Assembly (NCBI GenBank): GCA_034638255.1
Contig: JAWPGT010000024.1
Span: 301,137-365,136, forward strand
Length of the DNA stretch: 64,000 nt
Source of the DNA: Coprinus comatus
Taxonomy: Eukaryota; Basidiomycota; Agaricomycetes; Agaricales; Agaricaceae
Direction: 5' to 3'
Shown: piece by piece, positions 9,938 to 22,442 of the stretch
Numbering within the stretch: position 1 is the stretch's first letter
Layout of the letters: each line of letters begins with the position of its first letter
Notes under the pieces: generated by a model
Told to the model about the DNA's origin: nothing
Databases searched by the model: none
Seen by the model: the letters and a program-made list of their open reading frames with translations, nothing else
Position numbers and translations under genes: made by a program

Positions 9938-10592
9938 ATGTTACCCTTGAGTCCTCTACCCTCTAGCAACCATGTAGCTTTAATGAGTGAATTTGAGCCC
10001 ATTTGTATCATTGAAACTCAAGAAGAAATTGATTATCAGGAATTGGCAATAATTGATGTGAGTTCATTTAATATGGAATATAAATATTACTATATGATCT
10101 AATGCTAAATGTATATAGATGTTGCGACGTGCTACACATGAGGAGCTCCTATACTCAGGTAATCAGTGCTACAAGCAGCTTATAATGGTACTCGAAAAGC
10201 TATCAAAGAGAGAGCCTCAGGAGAAATTGTTAGAGTAAGTGAACATTGTTTCTTTTTTACTGTCTACTTAACAACTTGCCAGTATCTTGAAGAATGCAAC
10301 CCATGAGGAGCCTACTGCATCTCAAAATCAACACTTTGTTCAGCTGGTTGAAGCAATCAGGGTACTGGAGAAGGAATATAAGGAGTTAAAGTACGTTTCT
10401 ACCTCATAACTCTTGCTTCTTTAGCAAAGACTGATATTTGTATTACCCCTTGGAAATACCAATAGTCAGTGCTTTTCTCTACTTGCTCATAATACAATTA
10501 GCCTTGCCAAACGGTCTGACCCACATTTTATTTGTTCTGAGGACAATCCCATTCCATCTTCTGACCTGATTGAACTTAGTGAGTTAGAATAA
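9938..10592 (+). CDS. small coiled-coil protein with a duplicated exon module
   Basis: Four exons (9938-10057, 10119-10234, 10283-10390, 10466-10592) with canonical short introns join in frame to about 156 residues. Exons 2 and 3 encode similar helices, both of the form x-L-x-x-ATHEE-x3-S-x-NQ-x3-QL, so an exon appears to have been copied. The rest is Glu/Leu-rich and may form a coiled coil; the C-terminus is acidic. No domain is recognised. It follows the Plavaka remnant on the same strand by 143 bases, so it may be an accessory gene of that element. The start was chosen as the first ATG after a pyrimidine-rich leader. Confidence 0.55.
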
Positions 10593-11458
10593 TGATAATA
10601 GTAATGTAGAATGGTAGAATAAAAGGCTCAGGATGTGTAAATATTATGTATATTATGTTCTGCTATAATTCATGAATAGTAATGCACAAATGATTGAAAC
10701 GGACCCATTCTGGTTTATTTGTGTTGTTTGAGTTCATTTATACTGCATATATACACATATCTTTTTTTTCTCTAGCATATATGCAACCACATTTCTTCCG
10801 GCCAACAGCCATGACATCTACCTTTCATTCATCCATGAGGTATTCTGTTAGGTTTTTCCCAGATATCTCCTTATCTTATCCATCTTTCCTAATCACTCCA
10901 CTTATCTTATCCTGATGTTCTGGACTCTTTCATAATGTTCTTTTCCCTTATTATGTTACTTACATATTCCCTTTGTGTGCTGGCAAGGGTCCTTATTGTT
11001 CTCCCCTTTTGGTTGTTCTTTGTTCTGGTAGATATATAAGTCCCTCATGTCTTAGCCAAACCAATCCAATCAATTCCCTTCTTTCTGTGTCTGTGTCTGT
11101 GTCTGAGCTTTATTCTCTCTCATTACTCCTCACATTCTCTTCACTACTCTCTACCATTCTGACATATTCTCCTAAATTTCAGGAAACGAACATACATTGA
11201 AGATACATATGTGATATACTTGATGTATTGGTACAACAAGCCTGGTAATGGACATATATAACAAGAGAAAAAATGTATTGCACATGCATGTATCTACTGT
11301 ACTGGTAATATACAGGTATTACATTGACCACTCAGGTATTGAAATTGTATTCTAAAAAAAGCTTAATAATAAACATCTGGATGCATTATATGTCAAAACA
11401 AGAAATGTAATCAAACACAATTTCTAAAATATCATGTATTAATTCCAGGATTTTACTG
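10593..11458 (+). other. non-coding stretch with a candidate promoter
   Basis: No convincing gene. A TATA-like GATATATAAG lies at 11031-11040, followed by CT-rich sequence with a short TGTGTC repeat near 11090-11107. It could be the promoter of the gene that starts at 11459. Confidence 0.3.
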
Positions 11459-12206
11459 ATGGAAGTTGTGAGTTCATTGAGCAATCATCAAATTCGCAAG
11501 GCTTATTGTTTTATTCTAGGTGAATACATCACCAAGCAAGTTTGAGATTCAAGTCACTGGGAATCTGCTATCATTCCTTGACAATGATGACTTCAAGTCT
11601 ATTACAGACTTCCCTACTATCAAGTACCAAGTCTTTGATGTCAAGGTTGTAGACTTTGTCAATATCCTCTCCCATTATTCCGAACCACTTGATCTCAGGC
11701 AATACCCATGGATTTTGATATGTAAACCTCATCTCCATGATAGCAAATGCCAAGATTTCTTGACATACGCAAATGATCTACTGGCTGCTGGTGGACATCC
11801 ATTCCTACCTCCTCCAATATATCAACCCCCTTCCCCTGCTCCTTCCTGTACTCTCAACTCAGCCTGAGACTTGAAAGTGGACAATGTTTCAAGGATGACA
11901 AGCATGTCCCACCAGGACAGTAATACCATCATTGATCTTACTGCTATTGATGACAACTCAGATGAAGAATTGGCTGCCAACAATACAGATGGTGATGACG
12001 AACCAGTTGTTATACCCATCATTGACCTTAGCAGGTTCAAAACTCCCCCTCCAAGATCCAATATCATTGACTTGACAGATCTTGAAACACCTCCACCTTC
12101 CCAACTATCTATACCAACTAAATCCAGTGCAAGAACTCATGTCAGAAAGAGGAAGATCAGATATGAGGAGGATGAGGATGGAGCAGATATTAGACCAATG
12201 AAGTGA
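11459..12206 (+). CDS. protein with three SUMO-interaction-like motifs
   Basis: Exon 1 (11459-11467) and exon 2 (from 11520) join as M-E-V-V-N-T-S-P. About 230 residues. The first 110 have no recognised domain. The second half has three motifs of the form IIDL[TS] (about 11928, 12019 and 12063), the first and third next to acidic residues, the classical shape of SUMO-interacting motifs. It ends in a basic patch (RKRKIRYEEDEDG). A TGA at 11865-11867 interrupts the frame just before the motif half; CGA would be open. So this may be a decayed gene or two units. Role unknown; binding to SUMO-modified proteins is inferred from motif shape only. Confidence 0.5.
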
Positions 12207-14219
12207 TTCATTGGGTTTCTTGACCTCACACTTGAATAATTACTAATTATTATAGTCATTAGCTACCATTGGTTTACTTTATTCAAATATATCTCTATAC
12301 TTACACCTGAGCAATGTGAATCATAGTATTTAGAGGGATGTCGATGCTACAATGTGTTAACGACTGATGTGGTGTAGTAGTAAACAAAGTAGATCAAACC
12401 TTTCTCACACTGAGTCCAAACAACAAATGGGTGGAGTTGTATTCCTCGGCTATTTTTATGATGGAAATGAATGAGAAGTAAGACTAAAATATGAACATTG
12501 AAATATTGAATGTTCAAGGTATTGTGAGGACTGCTCAAGTCTTGAGGATGTATGATAATCATACTATCACCTGTTACTACTACAATTACAAAACAAAAGG
12601 AACAGTATGGCTACTTGAAAGATCAGGTTAATCAATCTCAATAGAGGCTCTTAGTATTGAGATTTTGATTACGAGTGAGAATGTATGAGCAAAATATTGA
12701 TATGGCAAATGCATCATGAAGGTCCAAATTCGGACATGGACTCTTGGTGGTGTGATTCAGACTCTCTTGTTCTTTGTGACTGGACCTGTTTCTTTGCATC
12801 CTTGCCTGATATCACACTCGATTTCATATCTTCCTCACTTATAATTTTACAAAGAGTGATGTATGCAACTCAGACTTTTCTTTGTAGGTAGAAATGTTTA
12901 TATAGTTTACACAGGTGACAGTACACCCCATGTAAGGTTTCCCTCACTCTTGTTCTACTACTGAGTTTGAGGTGAGATCATCTTTATTAATGTTCACAAT
13001 ATTTGTATATGCTGATTATGTACTGTAGATTAATCCTCTATTTTAAAATACTATACTCAGTTTAGTCCCATGCCAAGCACAGAATCCAGACTCTTGATTC
13101 AAGGTAGGAAAATATAAAATGAAAGACAAATTGTTAGGTAAATATGAACTATATAGTCCAAAAGGTTTGTCTATACCAAATAAAGTTGATAAGATTGTCA
13201 AGGGTGGTGATGTGTCCATTACACACCCCTGCTTCAGACTGAGTACACAGTCTTCACAAAATAATATATTGTTACTAATTTGATCTGCTAGGTGGTTTCT
13301 TCCTTCTTGGGGTTGGTTGTTGTGACTATTGATATCCATGGTGGCTTAAGCCGACTCTGAGGTTGGTTTGGCAGGTTCTTCGTGCCATCACAGTGTAGTG
13401 TGTTGTTGATTTGCCTTGATTCATATACTTTGGTTAGTTCTCGATACCATTATCAAGGTCATCAGGCATGGGTAATGTGATCTGTTGTAGCACTCCAGGT
13501 GGTGATTGAGATGATGGTCAATTTGGTAATAGTGGATTCTCCATTGCAAGTTGATTGTCACAATAATTTTTGGCAAAAATGTCGATCATGCTGAGTAGAA
13601 TATTGAAGTATCTCATATTGTCTTCAGGATTTTCAATCCTAATTTTATTCTGAATGAAGGTGTCGACTTCGTTCCCCAATCAATAAGTGAGTTGAGTGAT
13701 GCAATTGACCTAAGTATCTTAAGTTTCCAAGTCAATAAGTGACTTTTAAGTAGGTAAGGGTCTGACCATCTAAGTACCTAAGTCAATATAAGGGCCATAA
13801 GGGGTGTAAGCAAGTTAGGCATTAAGTTATAGTAATAGAATACAGAATAATTGGACCCAACTCATAGCAGTTCCAAAATAAAAAAGATATATTCAACTAC
13901 TACCACTATTACTACACCCAAAAATACCAAAACTGAGGAGTGCACGGTCAAACAAGTGATATGCACTGTGAAGAGTGAAGACTATGGTAATCAAGTTACA
14001 TGCCTGTAATTGATTCTCAAGTTCTAGTCAGTGATGTGGCATTATGAATAGATGAGCGTACATACATGTTGAGGTCTTCAAAGGGGGGGTGGCAGATAAG
14101 CACAGCACGAAAAGTAGAATATGCTGGTAGTGACTAGAAGATGATGACATATGAGTACCTATAGGGCCTTGGGTTGGTTAGGCTCAAATAATGTGTAGTA
14201 AATATTTACTTACATAGAA
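12207..14219. other. AT-rich stretch without a supportable gene
   Basis: Only short frames occur, none with a recognisable domain or matching splice signals. Short imperfect direct repeats of the type AAGTCAATAAGTGA occur near 13680-13790. Confidence 0.4.
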
Positions 14220-14400
14220 TAGAGTGAGAGAGAATGAGAGCGAGAGAGAATGAGTGAGGGAGTGAGAGAGAGAGAGAATGAGTGAGGGAGTGAGAGAGAG
14301 AGAGAATGAGTGAGGGAGTGAGAGAGAGAGAGAATGAGTGAGGGAGTGAGAGAGAGAGAGAATGAGTGAGGGAGTGAGAGAGAGAATGAGAATGAGAATG
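14220..14400. repeat. 28-base purine minisatellite
   Basis: The unit, starting TGAGTGAGGGAGTGAGAGAG, recurs every 28 bases (14251, 14279, 14307 and on) for about five copies. Less regular GAGA-rich sequence follows to about 14530. Serine/leucine-rich frames on the other strand are by-products. Confidence 0.9.
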
Positions 14401-14760
14401 AGAGCAAGAACAAAAGCAAGAGAGAGCGAGAGAGAGAGAATGAGTGAGAGCGAGAACAAGAACGAGAATGAGAGCAAAAGAGTATGTGAGAATGAGAACA
14501 AGTGAGCAAGAGCTAGAGAGAACAAGCAAGAGAGTGAACTCGGGTTGGTAGAACTTGAGAATAGATTGGGTGCAGGTGTGTGATTTACACCAACCATGAA
14601 GTTGGGTCCTACATGTCATGCATGCTATAGAGTTGGCTTGGTGAGGAGCAAGACAATAATATTAAGATGGAGGGAAAGACTCACAGGTATCAGAGAATGA
14701 TGTTTTCTTAGAAACTCGAAAGGATAAGATAGATGACGATGACAACAACAACAACTGTTG

Positions 14761-14811
14761 AACCCCAGTGAAAAACGACACCCGCCCTCGTTTGCCAGAT
14801 TCCGGATTTGT
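14761..14811 (+). repeat. left terminal inverted repeat of the Plavaka element
   Basis: Begins AACCCCAGTGAAAAACG and ends TCCGGATTTGT; inverted partner at 22171-22221. Confidence 0.8.
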
Positions 14812-15153
14812 ACCCTGGGAAAGTGGCAGACCTGCTCCAGTCTGCCTCATCCCACAAAGCTAGTTTTACACATTCCGTCTTAGTATATATCTGTAAATGC
14901 ATTTAATATAGTTGTTTTTAATAAGACCTGTTCCCTGCTAGAACCGCAATCGTATGCTGCTGTCTACATCTGCCATAATGTCCACATATGGCAATGCACT
15001 TGGGGTTGCTTATACTGGTGACTCAGTAATGCTCATGCACTCATGGTTATGATAGTACAAGTACAATCTTGCTCTTGGATTAATTTGAACTACTAACAAT
15101 TTGACTAATTTAATATCACAACTTCCACCACACTCTACAATTAAAGAATGTCC

Positions 15154-15850
15154 TCAGTTTTCTTTGATAGGTAGAGTTGATGATGTAGAAGGAGATTCTT
15201 GAATGAAGGATGTGTTGGGAGTGGGATAACTAATGGAAGTAGTTTTCTTGTGAGAGAAAGCTGTTCTTTTCTTGTTCAATACCACTTTGTGCCTATCCAT
15301 CAAAGCCTTTCTTTTATAACCACCAACAGTGAAAAAAACCTCAGCTTCAGACTCATCACTGACGTTTCCCTTCAACAATTCCTCACTGGAGCCATTATCC
15401 AACTTTCCTTCTATTAATTTGAATTGTCTAGTAAGAACTTTGTAGTCAGACCTTTAGAAACAATAAAAATCTCAGTAGTTCTTGTTTTATTGAATAGATA
15501 ACTCACCTCAGCTGCTGGAGGGATGACCATAAAGTCACATTTTCATTCTTCAACTTAGCTATTTCAGTAGCTAATCCATCCTTCTCCTTGTATGCATTGA
15601 ACCATTGGGTAATGTAAGGATTTCCTCCTTCGAGAAGCTCTTGCTTGACCATGCGCATAAGAGGAACTTGGGGAATAATGTTCTCCTTATCTTCTTCCAG
15701 TCCATTGCATTTTTGAGACTGTAATATCCCTAACTTTGCCCGATTCAATACTGCTGCTCTATAGGTAATGTTGACTGAGTTATCAGAGTTGTTTGAAGAC
15801 ACATTGCCATGGGTTTCATCAGCTAATTCAGTGCCAGCTGGTAAGGTCAT
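15154..15850 (-). CDS. coiled-coil protein, accessory gene of the Plavaka element
   Basis: Two exons, 15850-15507 and 15451-15154, joined across a 55-base intron (minus-strand GTGAGT..AAAG), give about 213 residues in one frame. The start ATG at 15850 has CACC before it. The middle (residues 80-145) is charged and heptad-like (AYKEKDGLATEIAKLKNEN); the C-terminal 80 residues are Ser/Thr-rich and basic. No domain is recognised. It is divergent from the transposase, with about 235 bases between the start codons that probably hold both promoters. There is no in-frame stop, unlike its neighbour. Function unknown; CACTA-like elements often carry a second protein that helps bind the ends, but nothing in the sequence shows this here. 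Confidence 0.65.
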
Positions 15851-16085
15851 GGTGTAGTAGAGGGGATGCACAAGCACAAGCTAAAGCTGAAATCGTGAGA
15901 CAGTAGTGGAACAGGATAAAGAAGTGGGAGGGCACGGACTTTACAGGATGTCAATATACATTGATTAAATCTATTAATAGCTAGCTGCCCTTTACCACAT
16001 CTGTCGACCAGAACCTCACACGTGTCTGTATACTACTCTCTCTCCTTTGCTACCATTGTTATCTGGATTCAATATTGGGATTACT

Positions 16086-19000
16086 ATGGCAGATGGAGCT
16101 CCAGAAGTACAGGGACATGTTGCTAGAGGTGTTTTCTGGTGCAACTGTGACTATTACTGCCTTGGAATCATGCGAATAGTTCCCGAACAAACTTTTTACA
16201 ACCATAGCAAGAAGCTACAAGAACGGTCACAGAAATGCCAACGTGTTGCTGAAGAGGAGGTGGATCAGGATCCTGAGGCTGTTGAAGGGGACTTCCAACA
16301 GGTATGTTCATCTGAAGCATGGTTTGTATGTTGAACTAATAACCAATGTGTTATCTACTAGATAAATACTACTCCTAGAAATTCCCCATCTAATGATGTA
16401 CCTGGAAATGATCATATCCATGAACCTGATCCCACTACTTTGAACAATGACATTAATGAACCTGATGCTCAGCGTAATTCTCCAACCTTGCCAGAGAATA
16501 ATGAAGACCCAAATCTGGATCCTCCAAGCAGTGATGAAGGCTCTTTAGATGAAAAAGATGAACAAGAAGAGTTACTTGGTCCAATTCGAAATGAAGATGC
16601 TCGTTTGGCTCAAGAATTTATTGAACATCTGAAACAGGCTACACTTGACAACTCAGGACTTCTACCAGAGACTTTACATCACTTGCATAATCCACAGAAA
16701 GAACAAATCGACCTCAATAGAGATAGAAATCTCAAGATTTCAATTGAAATTTTTCTTATTGCTAGTCAGGCATCCAAGTGGATGTATCATGAAATGTCTC
16801 AGCTTTTCGCACTCTATGTCCCAGATTACCAACCTGTTTCATACTACAAGGTTGAAAACACTCTCAAAGAGGTCACTGGAGTCACTTCAATTGCCACAGA
16901 TATGTGTATAGATAGCTGTATGGCATTTACCAGACCATTTAAGGATCTGGATAATTGTCCCATATGCAATGCTTCTCGATGGCAGCCAGATCTACCAGAA
17001 TGCCAGGAACGTAAGCCAGTCAAACAATTCACCACAATTCCTATTGGACCACCGCTTCAAGCTCTTTATATCAATCCTCAAAGTGCAAAATCAATGAAAT
17101 ATCGTCAAGAAAAGACTCGACAAGTGATAGAAAGGGCATTGGGTCAAGATGCACCTGGGATTACTTTGTTTGATGATATTTTCTGTGGGCTTGATTATCT
17201 CAAAGCTATACAAGAAGGGAAAATTTGTGACAATGATATTCTATTGATGCTTTCACTTGATGGTGCTCAACTCTATGAACATAAGCAATTGGATTGCTGG
17301 ATCTATATATGGGTTATCCTGGAACTTTCCCCTGATTGTCATTATAAAAAACACCATGTTATTACTGGTGGTTTTATTCCTGGACCAAAAAAACCGAAAA
17401 ACATTGAATCTTTTATGTTGCCTGGGCTAATGCATCTATCGGGACTAGAAAAAGAAGGACTCAAAATATACGATTATGATGCAAAACAGGAATTTATTTC
17501 ATTCATTCATATTCTTCTTGCTGGAGCTGATGCACTAGGAATTATTTCACTTAGTGGTCTTGTTGGGCATCTTGGTGCATTGGGATGCCGTGTTTACTGT
17601 GATATACCTGCTCGACATCGTGAGGGTGGTAATCATTACTATCCTATGCTTCAACTTCCGATCAATTTCCATGTAGTGGGGTGTTCACATGACAATATCA
17701 ATCTTCGAGAGAGAGATCTCATATACTCTCAAGAACGTTATGATACAAATCTTCAGAAAGTAAAAGAAAGCCGACAAAAGACCTATGAAGCTGTTTGACA
17801 TGATACTGGGATTAGTAAACCAGTGATTCTTAGTGGACTCCATTGCCCACTTGGCATTCCAGGAATGTTTCCACTGGATACTATGCATCTTATTGGGATT
17901 AATATTCCCGATCTTCTTATTCTTGGGCTTTGGCATGGTGAAATCAAATGTCATACTCCAGATACGAAAGCATCCTGGGAATGGATGACTCTTCGAGGTG
18001 ATACATGGATTGAACATGGTGAAAAGGTTACACGACTTTGACGATTTCTTCCTATGTATTATAGTCGACCTCCTCGAAACCCTGCAGAGAAGATTCATAG
18101 TGGATATAAGGCTGTTGAACATCTGACTTACATCTATGGTTATTTGCCTGCACTACTACTTGGAATTATGCCTTTACCATTTCTTTTGAACTTCTACAAG
18201 CTGGTATGGATGGTTCGAATTATAATGCAACAGTCAATTACTATTGAAGAGCTAAGGACTGCTTGCGAGCTTGCAATCAGCTTTCTTGAAGAGTTTGAAA
18301 CACTCTATGTTCAACGAAAGGACTACTGTATGCATTTTATTCGCCGCTGTCTTCATACACTCTGTCATCTTGCATCTGAGATGGAAAGGCTAGGACCAAC
18401 TGCACTTTATGCTCAGTGGATGATGGAAAGGACAATTGGTAATCTGGGTCAAGAAATTCGGTTGCATTCTAATCCATACAGCAATCTTATGCAACGTGGA
18501 CTCTCTTGAGCAACATTTAATAGTCTTGTTGCCCAATATCCCTTTTATGGACCAAAAGAAGTACTTCCCAGAGGAACAGTTAATCTTGGCAATGGTTACT
18601 TGCTATTCCAATCTCCAACTGATAAACAGGCTCGTTCTATCAATGAAATAGAAGAAACAGCTCTCATTTCCAATCTACAATCCAATTCACTGGATAGTGA
18701 ACACACGCACAAGTTATTATGACGTGGACATATTATGCTTCCTAATAAGCACTTTGTATGGACTGCATGGAAAGAAGACAACCGTAAGGATGGACGTATG
18801 TCACGGTTCATAAAGGTAAACCAACTTTCTATATATCTCAATTATTAGAGACTAATAATGTAAACTACTAGTTTAAAAAACATGTTCATCAATCCCAACC
18901 AACGTTTGGTGAAGTACTCTACTTCTTTTGCATTAATAACAACATTGGGCAGACCTTTGCAATGGTATCTCTTGTTGACAACTTTAGACAAGACCTTTTC

Positions 19001-19246
19001 ACTGTTTCCTATGGTACTCTTATGGTTTGCGAGTTTACACAGCATAAAAAGGTTCAAGTTTTTGATGTTAAAGAAATTGATAGTGTTATTGGATTACTAC
19101 CTTTTAATCCTCCAAAAAATACTACAGATGCAGTTATAGGACCTTACTTTATACTTGAGGACCTTGGTAAAGGTCTAACACAGCTACAAGATAAAGATCC
19201 TGATAATATAGATATGGACGAGTCTGATGACGAAATTGATGGGTAG
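16086..19246 (+). pseudogene. Plavaka (Tnp2-like) transposase, broken by four TGA codons
   Basis: Exon 1 (16086-16301) has a cysteine/histidine finger (CNCDYYC..FYNHSK) typical of the N-terminus. Introns are 16302-16361 and 18816-18871. The main exon holds the Tnp2 core: CPIC..RW, FTTIPIGPPLQALY, LSLDGAQLYEHKQLDCWIYIWV, GGFIPGPKKPKNIESF, GLVGHLGALGCRVYC, then PPRNPAEKIHSGYKA and the C-terminal VCEFTQHKKVQVFDV. Length is near the family norm of about 1000 residues. Four in-frame stops interrupt it, all TGA (17796-17798, 18039-18041, 18507-18509, 18720-18722), each readable as Arg by one C-to-T step. It would cut and paste the element. Otherwise the frame is intact, so decay is by point change only. 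Confidence 0.88.
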
Positions 19247-19304
19247 AGTAGAATTAACTTTGTACAAGTTCTATTAATAAATTACACTCTTTCCTCTTTC
19301 TACT

Positions 19305-21681
19305 ATGTTACTTACCTCGCCAGGTCATACCAATAGCATACATTCATTTAGCACTCCAGTTAGTGCTTTTGAAAGCTCTCAAAACAACGTAGAAGAACCA
19401 GCTCCTCCCTCATTCATATCACTATCATCCGATTACCCATATTCACCTCATGCTCCACAACCTGCTCAATCCACTCAACATCAAAACTCCTACTCTCAAG
19501 TATCAAGGGGCTCTTACTCAAATACTAGTACAAGAGCAAGTATTATCAAACATGCATCACTCAAAGAACTCAAAACCAACACTGCATTCATCAAATACAC
19601 CAGTAATATGAAGTCAAATTACAATGCCATCCACAAGAAGCTACTTGCATGTGAACAGAAATTAAAGGATCAAGAACATATACTACCTGATTCCTCAGAG
19701 AAGACCTCAGCTAGTAAAGCTAAATACCAGATAGTATGTGCAAAATTACATGAGAGTTGGTAAGGGAGCACATTCATATCATTCTTACTGCATATATTCA
19801 ACTATTTCACTTTTAGGAAGTCCTATGAATCATTATCAAAGCAACTGAAGGCTCTTGATGTCAAAAACTTGATGCAGAAGATTGATTCTGCGATACAAAA
19901 TTTGTCCCCAAAACTTCAAGAAATTCCAAAACCAGACAACTACAAGTCGCTTTATTGGACACGAGACTCCTGGGTTAACTCTCTTCCCAACAAAAATAAT
20001 CTTAAATCATTTGAATATTTTGTTTATGATAATGGACGATGTGTCTCACCAGAAACACAAATGGAGGTCATTGAGTCTGCTCGGGCAATCTGGAATGATG
20101 CTGCAATGGAATACAGATGGCATGGAAGTACTTATCGCACCTGTGGTAACCGATTCCGAGACTACTATTGAGCTGCAATTGAACACAAGCATCTGTTCAT
20201 TGGTATTTGTGCTAACCACTGGAAGGCAGACCAGATTGCTACTGCAAAGTACTGGTATTGGGTACAAAGCTTCCCTCGTGCACCCTTTGATCCCAACAAT
20301 GATGACAATGTTGAAATTGTTGCTGTCAACAGAGTTGGCAGTGTAACGTTGCCATCAATATCCACTACTTTCCCTTCTACATCCACTGTCCATGCAAAAC
20401 CTACTCAAAAACGGAAAGCAATATCATCATGTAATGATACTCAGGTGAAAAAGTGGTTAAAGAAAAATGTAGAGGGAGATAAGTCGCATGTGATGAGTAT
20501 GGTATGTTTTTTCTTCTTCGAAGTACTGGAGTTTGTTTTATTACTAGATATTTAGGTGTTAAATCTCCAGTCTACATTTAGCACAAGCACTTCTCAAAAT
20601 ACAAGTATGAATATGGAGAGAAGAGACTTTGTTCTGGATCCCAATATTGATCCAGTCCTTCAGCCTCCTCCTGTAGTTGTTCATCCTCCTCCTGCAATTG
20701 CTCAGCCTCCTCCTGTAGTTGTTCATCCTCCTCCTGCAATTGCTCAGCCTCCTCCTCCTGCCGTTCAGTGTCTTCCTGCAATCACTCAGCCTCCTCCTCC
20801 TGCAGTCATTCAGCCTCCCTCTCCTGCAATCACTCAGCCTCCTCCTCCTGCAATTGCTCAGCCTCCTCCTGCCATTCAGTGTCCTCCTGCAATTGCTCAG
20901 TCTTCTCCTCCTGCAGTCGCTCAGCCTCCTCCTCTTGCAGTCGCTCATTCAATTACACAAACTCAAGTGCTACAAATACTTCAAAAATTTTCAACAACAC
21001 TCCAACCAGCACCAAATCCTACACCTTTATCAGCTTCATCCATTAACACACCAATAGTCCAAGTTGATATACCTGATACCTCTACCTGGCCATCTCATAT
21101 TGACCAAGAGGTGAGTTTTTTCTGACCATTTTAAATGTATTTAACAGTTTATTTTTTTTAGAAATGGAAACTACAAAGTTATTGGGATAATCAAGAGCTC
21201 AAAGCACAATCATCTGCAAAGGTTCAACAAAAGGACAAACCATATGCAAATGCATCTACAGTATTATCTCCTGAGTAAGCAGTTTCACATATCAATTATT
21301 AATCACCCTGCTTTAAATGACTTCCTTTAACAGAAATATATATGGCAAGGCTTGGCTCGCACACCATAAAACATTTCCTGGCTGCCCAATCCCTTCGACT
21401 CATGATTTTATTAAGGATTGGGAGAATTTGCCTTGGGTCCAAGCACAGGTGTGCATAATTCATCTCATTGTAACATTGCAAGTGACACAACACATATTTA
21501 TAGCCATTCTTCTTACTTGCCGAAATTGCTGGTGCATCATCAACAAAAAACAAGGTATGATTCTATTATTCTATGATATTGTTACTAATTTTCTACTTCA
21601 ATGTAACAACAGAAATCCTTTATTATCTCTCATAACCAGAACCCTCAAAAGAAGATGCGTGGCTGCAGAAAGAATGTATAG
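19305..21681 (+). pseudogene. proline-rich accessory gene of the Plavaka element
   Basis: Starts 58 bases after the transposase. Exons run from 19305 with introns 19760-19816, 20502-20555 and 21111-21161, and less certain ones after 21270; the last exon probably ends at the TAG at 21679-21681. The first part is Ser/Pro-rich. The middle has a compact domain rich in Trp and Tyr (YWTRDSWVNSLP, YRWHGSTYRTCGNRF, AANHWKADQIATAKYWYW) that I do not recognise. Next, 20640-20950 encodes about 100 residues of PPPAIAQ/PPPVVVH repeats from a 15-21-base DNA repeat. The tail is basic. One in-frame TGA (20169-20171) sits inside the domain. A frame mismatch near 21275 suggests further decay. Function unknown. 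Confidence 0.55.
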
Positions 21682-22170
21682 GAATTCAGTTTGCTTGATG
21701 GGACTGAACGTTTGGGGACTCAGGAAGTGTTAGTAGTGTGAAGTTGGTGGTAGTGGGATGGGATAAGTGGTGTGCTAGTTTGAAAAAGAAGTCAGAGGGA
21801 CCAGGCGGGATGAACTAGACAGTAGTATACCATATATTCTGCTCTAGTATAGTAGATCCCAATGACAACTGCTTTAAACAAACAAAGGCAGGATGAGGTG
21901 GACTGGGACAAACCAGTGGAGACGGGATAAGACAGGACATTGTAAACGATGTCATCATGTTCCATCTGGAGGTGCTTGCAGAAGTGGGATCAGGCGGAAT
22001 ATGGCAGACCAATGTATAGAGTAATTTATATGACATTCATCCTGTCTTAGTATGCTACATCCCGAAAATATGAGATGGTGGCAGATCTGGATGGCAACAG
22101 TTTTCATTGAGCCAAATGACTGCCATCCTGTCTTGTATGGTTGTCATCTGTATGTTCCCACCCTTCATCA
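21682..22170. other. subterminal region of the Plavaka element
   Basis: No gene. It has repeated short motifs around GGCAGA, GTAGATCCC and CATCCTGTCTT in both orientations, like the left end (GTGGCAGACCTG, 14823-14834). These are candidate transposase-binding sites. Confidence 0.4.
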
Positions 22171-22221
22171 ACAAATCCGGACCTCAACGGGCTGGGGCAG
22201 GATGCGTTTTTCACTGGGGTT
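22171..22221 (-). repeat. right terminal inverted repeat of the Plavaka element
   Basis: Reverse complement of the left repeat at 14761-14811, with identical outer 17 and inner 11 bases. Confidence 0.8.
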
Positions 22222-22442
22222 GAACGCGTGTACTCAAAGTTTGAACTTACCATTGAATGTACCATTTCAGTCACATGATATGACAAGTCACACACACGTC
22301 GCAATGCGTAAACCATGTGTCAACATTTCAACTTTCAACACATCAATGTTTCAACATCCAACATTCAATGCCAGCTTTCTAACTTCTTTGAAAGCTGCAG
22401 TATTGGTTTTGTTACCATGGAGGCTAAGTGGTAGGATATTTG

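Larger units (their letters stand above)
14757..22225 (+). mobile_element. Plavaka-type DNA transposon, complete with TIRs
   Basis: Imperfect inverted repeats of 51 bases close the element at 14761-14811 and 22171-22221: the first 17 and the last 11 bases are identical, and CC[CT]GCCC is shared between. Four more outer bases read GTTG/GTTC. Inside are a minus-strand coiled-coil gene, a divergent transposase and a downstream proline-rich gene. Motifs like GGCAGAYCTG recur near both ends, as in subterminal transposase sites of CACTA-like elements. I see no clear target duplication. Transposase stops show that this copy is no longer autonomous. Confidence 0.8.

Noticed and set aside
14184..14619. 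Long Ser/Leu-rich frames on the minus strand
   Set aside because: They are by-products of the GAGA-rich 28-base minisatellite, open in all three frames.
16086..18722. UGA recoding (selenocysteine or reassigned UGA) as explanation for the in-frame TGA codons
   Set aside because: TGA also ends normal frames here (e.g. copia gag and several ORFs), host-type exons lack internal TGA, and conserved residues at the sites are Arg, which CpG decay explains more simply.
20559..20948. Arg/Cys-rich minus-strand frame
   Set aside because: It is the complement of the proline-repeat coding region on the plus strand.
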